This document shows, in pieces, positions 6,326 through 9,231 of a stretch of 9,231 nucleotides of DNA (position 1 is its first letter; the number at the start of each line of letters is the position of its first letter). Origin of the DNA: Spirochaetia bacterium. GTDB taxonomy: Bacteria; Spirochaetota; Spirochaetia; PWKH01. Both the position numbers and the translations under genes were made by a program. The stretch spans positions 1 to 9,231 of the forward strand of contig JAIPFS010000043.1 of the NCBI GenBank assembly GCA_021736545.1, given 5' to 3'. The notes under the pieces are model-generated. The model was not told where the DNA came from. It saw only the letters and a program-made list of their open reading frames with translations, and did not search any database.

Positions 6326-7419
6326 TGAGTGACAAAGAAATGTTTATCGTAGAAAGTTCTCCCCAGATTAGAGATAAAGACACAACAAAAAGTATAATGT
6401 GGAATGTAAGTTTAGCCTTACTTCCCGCAGGAATATGGGGAGTATATATTTTCGGATTGAGGGCATTACTGGTAGTTCTGCTTTCAATAGTATCAGCCAT
6501 GGTCATTGAATATGGTATTGCTCGTCTGTTTCAGAGAAATACCTTGAATGATGGAAGCGCCTTTCTAACAGGACTTCTATTAGGCTATAATATGCCTCCA
6601 AATGTTCCATTATATATTCCCATATTTGCTTCGGCCGTAGCTATTGCAATCATTAAGTGGACTTTCGGCGGATTAGGCGGAAACTGGATGAATCCAGCCC
6701 TTGGTGGACGAGTTTTTGTTTTCTTTTCCTGGACAAGCGGAATGAGCGCTTGGAAAATGCCGTCTGTACTTAATTATACCGACGGTTTGTCCTCTGCTAC
6801 ACCGCTGACAGCTGTAAAAACAGGTTTGATGGATTTCAGCGGCAATGTGTCAGGACCGGCTTCATTTCTCCAGGGGAGAAATTATCTAGTCAGTGATTTT
6901 GGAAAAAATTTGAGTCTATGGTTTCAAAACAATTTGGGACTCAGTGTATCACCAGTAAATATTGATCTGTTTTTCGGCAATATACCGGGCTGTATCGGGG
7001 AAGTTTCCGCACTTCTGCTTTTGCTTGGCGCTGCTTATCTAATGTATAAGAAAATTATTTCCTGGCATATACCTGCCGCCTATTTTGGTTCCTTTATTAT
7101 TCTTGTTTGGATCTTCGGCGGATTACGTTTTAACAACGGGTTTTTTACCGGAAATATTTGGTTCCATCTGTTCAGTGGTGGTATGATGATAGGTGTCCTC
7201 TTTATGGCAACTGATATGGTAACATCACCGCTTACTGAAAAGGGAATGCTTATCTATGGTGTAGGAGCCGGACTTTTAACATTTATCATACGTTTTTACG
7301 GATCATTACCAGAAGGTGTATCTCTAGCAATTATTTTAATGAATATTTTCGTACCCATGATTAACAGATATACACAACCGAAAGTCTTCGGGCTTTCTCC
7401 CAAAGGGGGAAAAGCATGA
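6325..7419 (+). CDS. rnfD: Rnf complex membrane subunit RnfD (covalent FMN)
   Basis: RnfD is an integral membrane subunit, related to NqrB, that carries FMN bound through phosphoester to a threonine and takes part in ion-coupled electron transfer. I chose the ATG at 6325, giving 364 residues, because AGGAAG (6311-6316) lies 8 bases upstream and the N-terminus then resembles the family (VESSPQIRDKDTT); a longer frame from 6235 would add residues overlapping rnfC. Many hydrophobic segments are visible, for example about 28-62, 94-111, 225-240, 250-266, 282-296 and 308-345. Other family landmarks are LNDGSAFLTGLLL (74-86), GGLGGNWMNPA (115-125) and ATDMVTSPLT (295-304). The flavin-attachment region reads D-G-L-S-S-A-T with T159 as the expected acceptor; the usual glycine before A-T is serine here. 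The stop overlaps the rnfG start by 4 bases. Confidence 0.95.
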   Translation: MSDKEMFIVESSPQIRDKDTTKSIMWNVSLALLPAGIWGVYIFGLRALLVVLLSIVSAMVIEYGIARLFQRNTLNDGSAFLTGLLLGYNMPPNVPLYIPIFASAVAIAIIKWTFGGLGGNWMNPALGGRVFVFFSWTSGMSAWKMPSVLNYTDGLSSATPLTAVKTGLMDFSGNVSGPASFLQGRNYLVSDFGKNLSLWFQNNLGLSVSPVNIDLFFGNIPGCIGEVSALLLLLGAAYLMYKKIISWHIPAAYFGSFIILVWIFGGLRFNNGFFTGNIWFHLFSGGMMIGVLFMATDMVTSPLTEKGMLIYGVGAGLLTFIIRFYGSLPEGVSLAIILMNIFVPMINRYTQPKVFGLSPKGGKA

Positions 7420-7991
7420 AAAATATTATATCTATAGGTTTAAAATTAGCATTAATTTGCGCTGTAGCAGCAATTTCATTGAGCCTTATAAATATGGTAA
7501 CAGCTCCAAAAATTGAAGCATATAAAGAACAGAAACTGTTAGAAGCTCTTGAAGCTGTTTCATCAAATTATTCAATCGGAGAACGTACAGTTACTGAAAA
7601 TGAGAAAATTGAATATCTGTACGATCTGAATGACAGTGAAGGCAATCTCTCAGGTTATGCCCTGAGAATTAGATCAGCCGGATATGGCGGTGAAATGTGG
7701 GTACTGGCAAGTTACAATTTAGATGGCTCTGTAATTACCGCTAGACTCTTGGATAATACGGAGACCCCCGGTTTAGGGAAGAAGGCGGAGGACCCTTCAT
7801 ATATGAGCAAATTTGAAGGAACCGGCACCGAGGAAGAACCTATTCCTGAACGAAAAAATGATCTCCCCAGTGCAGAGGCAGAGGCTGTAAGTGGAGCGAC
7901 GGTTACTTTTTCCGGAATAGCCAAAGCTATTGCATTTGGTTCTGATTTCGTCTTAAATGATATGGAGGGGTTGGGCGATGAAGATGAATAA
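7416..7991 (+). CDS. rnfG: Rnf complex subunit RnfG (covalent FMN, membrane-anchored)
   Basis: RnfG, related to NqrC, is anchored by one N-terminal membrane helix (about residues 5-27) with the FMN-binding domain outside the cytoplasm. The 191-residue product has a normal length. Landmarks are the GYALRIRSAGYGGEM region (80-94), TETPGLG (115-121), and the flavinylation signal SGAT at 159-162, with T162 the expected FMN acceptor and T164 two residues on. The acidic residue three positions before S159 is glutamate (E156) where aspartate is usual. An ApbE-type flavin transferase would be needed for attachment and is not in the window. The ATG overlaps the rnfD stop (ATGA), with the G-rich AAAGGGGG upstream as ribosome site, and the C-terminus is acidic (EGLGDEDE). 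The end overlaps the rnfE start by 14 bases. Confidence 0.95.
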   Translation: MKNIISIGLKLALICAVAAISLSLINMVTAPKIEAYKEQKLLEALEAVSSNYSIGERTVTENEKIEYLYDLNDSEGNLSGYALRIRSAGYGGEMWVLASYNLDGSVITARLLDNTETPGLGKKAEDPSYMSKFEGTGTEEEPIPERKNDLPSAEAEAVSGATVTFSGIAKAIAFGSDFVLNDMEGLGDEDE

Positions 7992-8601
7992 AGAATTCAC
8001 AAAAGGAATTTTTAAAGAAAATCCAATTTTTGTTCTGCTATTAGGTTTATGTCCTGCATTAGGTGTTTCCAGCCAAGTGGTAAATGCAATTGGTATGGGA
8101 GCAGGGGTAATTTTTGTTTTACTCAGCTCAAATGTTTTTGTTTCTCTTCTTAAGAATTTCATTCCTGAAAAAGTAAGGATTCCATCATATATTGTTATAA
8201 TAGCCTCGTTTGTTACCATTGTTGAGATGGTTATGCATGCATATATTCCTGCTCTTTATGAAAGTTTAGGTGTTTTTGTACCTTTGATAGTTGTTAACTG
8301 TATTATCCTGGGACGAGCTGAAGCTTTTGCAAATAAAAATACCTTAAAAGATTCCATACTTGATGCTTTAGGCATGGGAATTGGTTTTACTTTGGGCTTA
8401 ATACTTATTGCCTTTGTTCGAGAGGTTCTTGGAGCAGGGACAATCACTTTATTTCCCATTGGAAGTTTTAATGGAGTTATCTCTTTACCCCTTATTTCGG
8501 AATCACCTATTAGAATTATTGGGCTTTCCACAGGAGCTTTATTAGTAATGGGATATCTTAAAGCATTTTTCAATTGGTATACAGATAAAAGGAGTGCTTA
8601 A
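7978..8601 (+). CDS. rnfE: Rnf complex membrane subunit RnfE
   Basis: RnfE is a polytopic membrane subunit, homologous to RnfA and to NqrD/NqrE, that together with RnfA forms the inverted pair in the centre of the complex. I chose the ATG at 7978 (207 residues) because GGAGG (7964-7968) lies 9 bases upstream; the earlier in-frame ATG at 7957 lacks a ribosome site and adds residues unlike the family. The family N-terminus FTKGIFKENPIFVLLLGLCP is present. Conserved cysteines are C25 (in GLCPALGV) and C108 (in VNCIILGRAEAFA), which in this family are thought to hold an intramembrane Fe-S centre with the matching cysteines of RnfA. Hydrophobic helices cover most of the chain. Overlap with rnfG by 14 bases suggests translational coupling. 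Confidence 0.95.
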   Translation: MKMNKEFTKGIFKENPIFVLLLGLCPALGVSSQVVNAIGMGAGVIFVLLSSNVFVSLLKNFIPEKVRIPSYIVIIASFVTIVEMVMHAYIPALYESLGVFVPLIVVNCIILGRAEAFANKNTLKDSILDALGMGIGFTLGLILIAFVREVLGAGTITLFPIGSFNGVISLPLISESPIRIIGLSTGALLVMGYLKAFFNWYTDKRSA

Positions 8602-8603
8602 CG

Positions 8604-9194
8604 ATGACATATATTGGTATTCTTATAACATACATTTTTATAAGTAATTTTATTCTAACCCAGTTTCTCGGTTTATGCCCGTTCATCGGTGTTTCGAAGA
8701 ATACTGAATCTGCAGTAGGCATGGGATTTGCAGTTACTTTTGTCATGGCTATAGCTTCTATCGTTACTTGGCTGGTTTACAATTACGTACTAGATCCTTT
8801 TGGCCTTGCATATCTTCAGACAATTACATTTATACTTGTCATAGCTTCATTAGTACAGTTGGTTGAAATGGTAATACAGAAAATATCACCGCCCCTTTAT
8901 AAAGCTCTAGGTATATATCTTCCCTTAATTACTACAAACTGTGCAGTTATGGGAATTGCCCTGATAAATATCAGCAATGAGTATACAGCAATGGAAAGCT
9001 TTATCGGCGGGATTGCTGCTGGTTTAGGCTTCCTCCTTGCAATAGTTCTTATGGCGAACATAAGAGAAAAACTTGATTACGAAAAAATACCGAAAGCTTT
9101 CAGAGGTGTTCCTATTGCATTCATTTCCGGTGGTTTGATGGCAATGGCATTCATGGCTTTTGATAAAGCTTTATTGACGAATTTATTTGGTTAA
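8604..9194 (+). CDS. rnfA: Rnf complex membrane subunit RnfA
   Basis: RnfA is the partner of RnfE in the membrane core of the Rnf complex. The 196-residue product matches the usual length of about 190 to 195. It begins with a hydrophobic helix and has the paired cysteine motifs GLCPFIGV (C25) and TTNCAVMGIAL (C113), mirroring those in RnfE, plus ANIREKLDYEKIPKAFRG (151-168) and the family ending GVPIAFISGGLMAMAFM. The start follows the rnfE stop by 2 bases, and AAGGAG inside the end of rnfE gives a ribosome site about 9 bases upstream. RnfA is distinguished from RnfE by the LVQLVEM segment and the C-terminal GVPIAFIS region. Confidence 0.96.
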   Translation: MTYIGILITYIFISNFILTQFLGLCPFIGVSKNTESAVGMGFAVTFVMAIASIVTWLVYNYVLDPFGLAYLQTITFILVIASLVQLVEMVIQKISPPLYKALGIYLPLITTNCAVMGIALINISNEYTAMESFIGGIAAGLGFLLAIVLMANIREKLDYEKIPKAFRGVPIAFISGGLMAMAFMAFDKALLTNLFG

Positions 9195-9215
9195 TCTATT
9201 TAGAGGATATACATA

Positions 9216-9231
9216 ATGATATTACAGGTTA
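9216..9231 (+). CDS. rnfB: Probable start of rnfB (first five codons; cut by the right edge)
   Basis: An ATG at 9216 opens a frame M-I-L-Q-V that runs off the window, with GAGG (9203-9206) about 9 bases upstream. It begins 21 bases after the rnfA stop. In operons with the order C-D-G-E-A the next gene is normally rnfB, which encodes the ferredoxin-side Fe-S subunit with a hydrophobic N-terminus; the few visible residues fit that but do not prove it. Confidence 0.55.

Noticed and set aside
7957..7977. Upstream in-frame ATG for rnfE
   Set aside because: There is no ribosome site before it, while GGAGG is correctly spaced for the ATG at 7978, which also gives the family N-terminus.

Overview
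The window is an AT-rich stretch of bacterial chromosome, densely packed with core genes and without mobile elements. A spirochaete-like anaerobe seems most likely. The Rnf gene order C-D-G-E-A-(B) is the one seen in anaerobes such as clostridia and some spirochaetes, not the A-B-C-D-G-E order of gammaproteobacteria. The histidyl-tRNA synthetase and the PcnB-type nucleotidyltransferase also look spirochaete-like to me. This placement is from memory of the families, not from a search; a clostridial-type host is the main alternative.

Layout. Positions 1-1186 (minus) hold the N-terminal 395 residues of an HrpA-like DEAH-box RNA helicase that runs off the left edge. It lies 4 bases downstream of hisS (1191-2492, minus) and probably shares its transcript. 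A 110-base divergent gap with back-to-back candidate promoters separates hisS from a PcnB-type poly(A) polymerase gene (2603-3805, plus). The 3' end of pcnB is a degenerate 12-base tandem repeat that continues past the stop codon. In the convergent gap that follows, the next gene (3920-4795, minus) encodes a P-loop NTPase domain joined to an Asp23-like domain, a protein of unknown function. A second divergent gap (4796-5002) carries a good sigma-70-type promoter facing right, which drives the Rnf operon: rnfC, rnfD, rnfG, rnfE, rnfA and the first codons of a probable rnfB at the right edge.

How the genes work together. The right half encodes most of the membrane-bound Rnf complex, an ion-translocating oxidoreductase that couples electron transfer between ferredoxin and NAD to Na+ or H+ movement. 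RnfC is the NADH-side Fe-S flavoprotein, RnfD and RnfG carry covalent FMN, RnfA and RnfE are the paired membrane subunits with conserved cysteines, and RnfB would be the ferredoxin-side Fe-S subunit. The junctions are tight (1-, 4- and 14-base overlaps, then gaps of 2 and 21 bases), which suggests translational coupling and matched subunit supply. The left half is RNA-related housekeeping: RNA helicase, tRNA charging and RNA 3'-end polyadenylation.

Points worth a second look are the 12-base repeat with in-register stop codons at the pcnB 3' end, the P-loop/Asp23 fusion, departures from the usual flavinylation motif in both RnfD and RnfG, the long Shine-Dalgarno spacing of rnfC, and the face-to-face hisS/pcnB promoters. 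I found no RNA genes, CRISPR arrays, insertion sequences or clearly novel multi-gene system.
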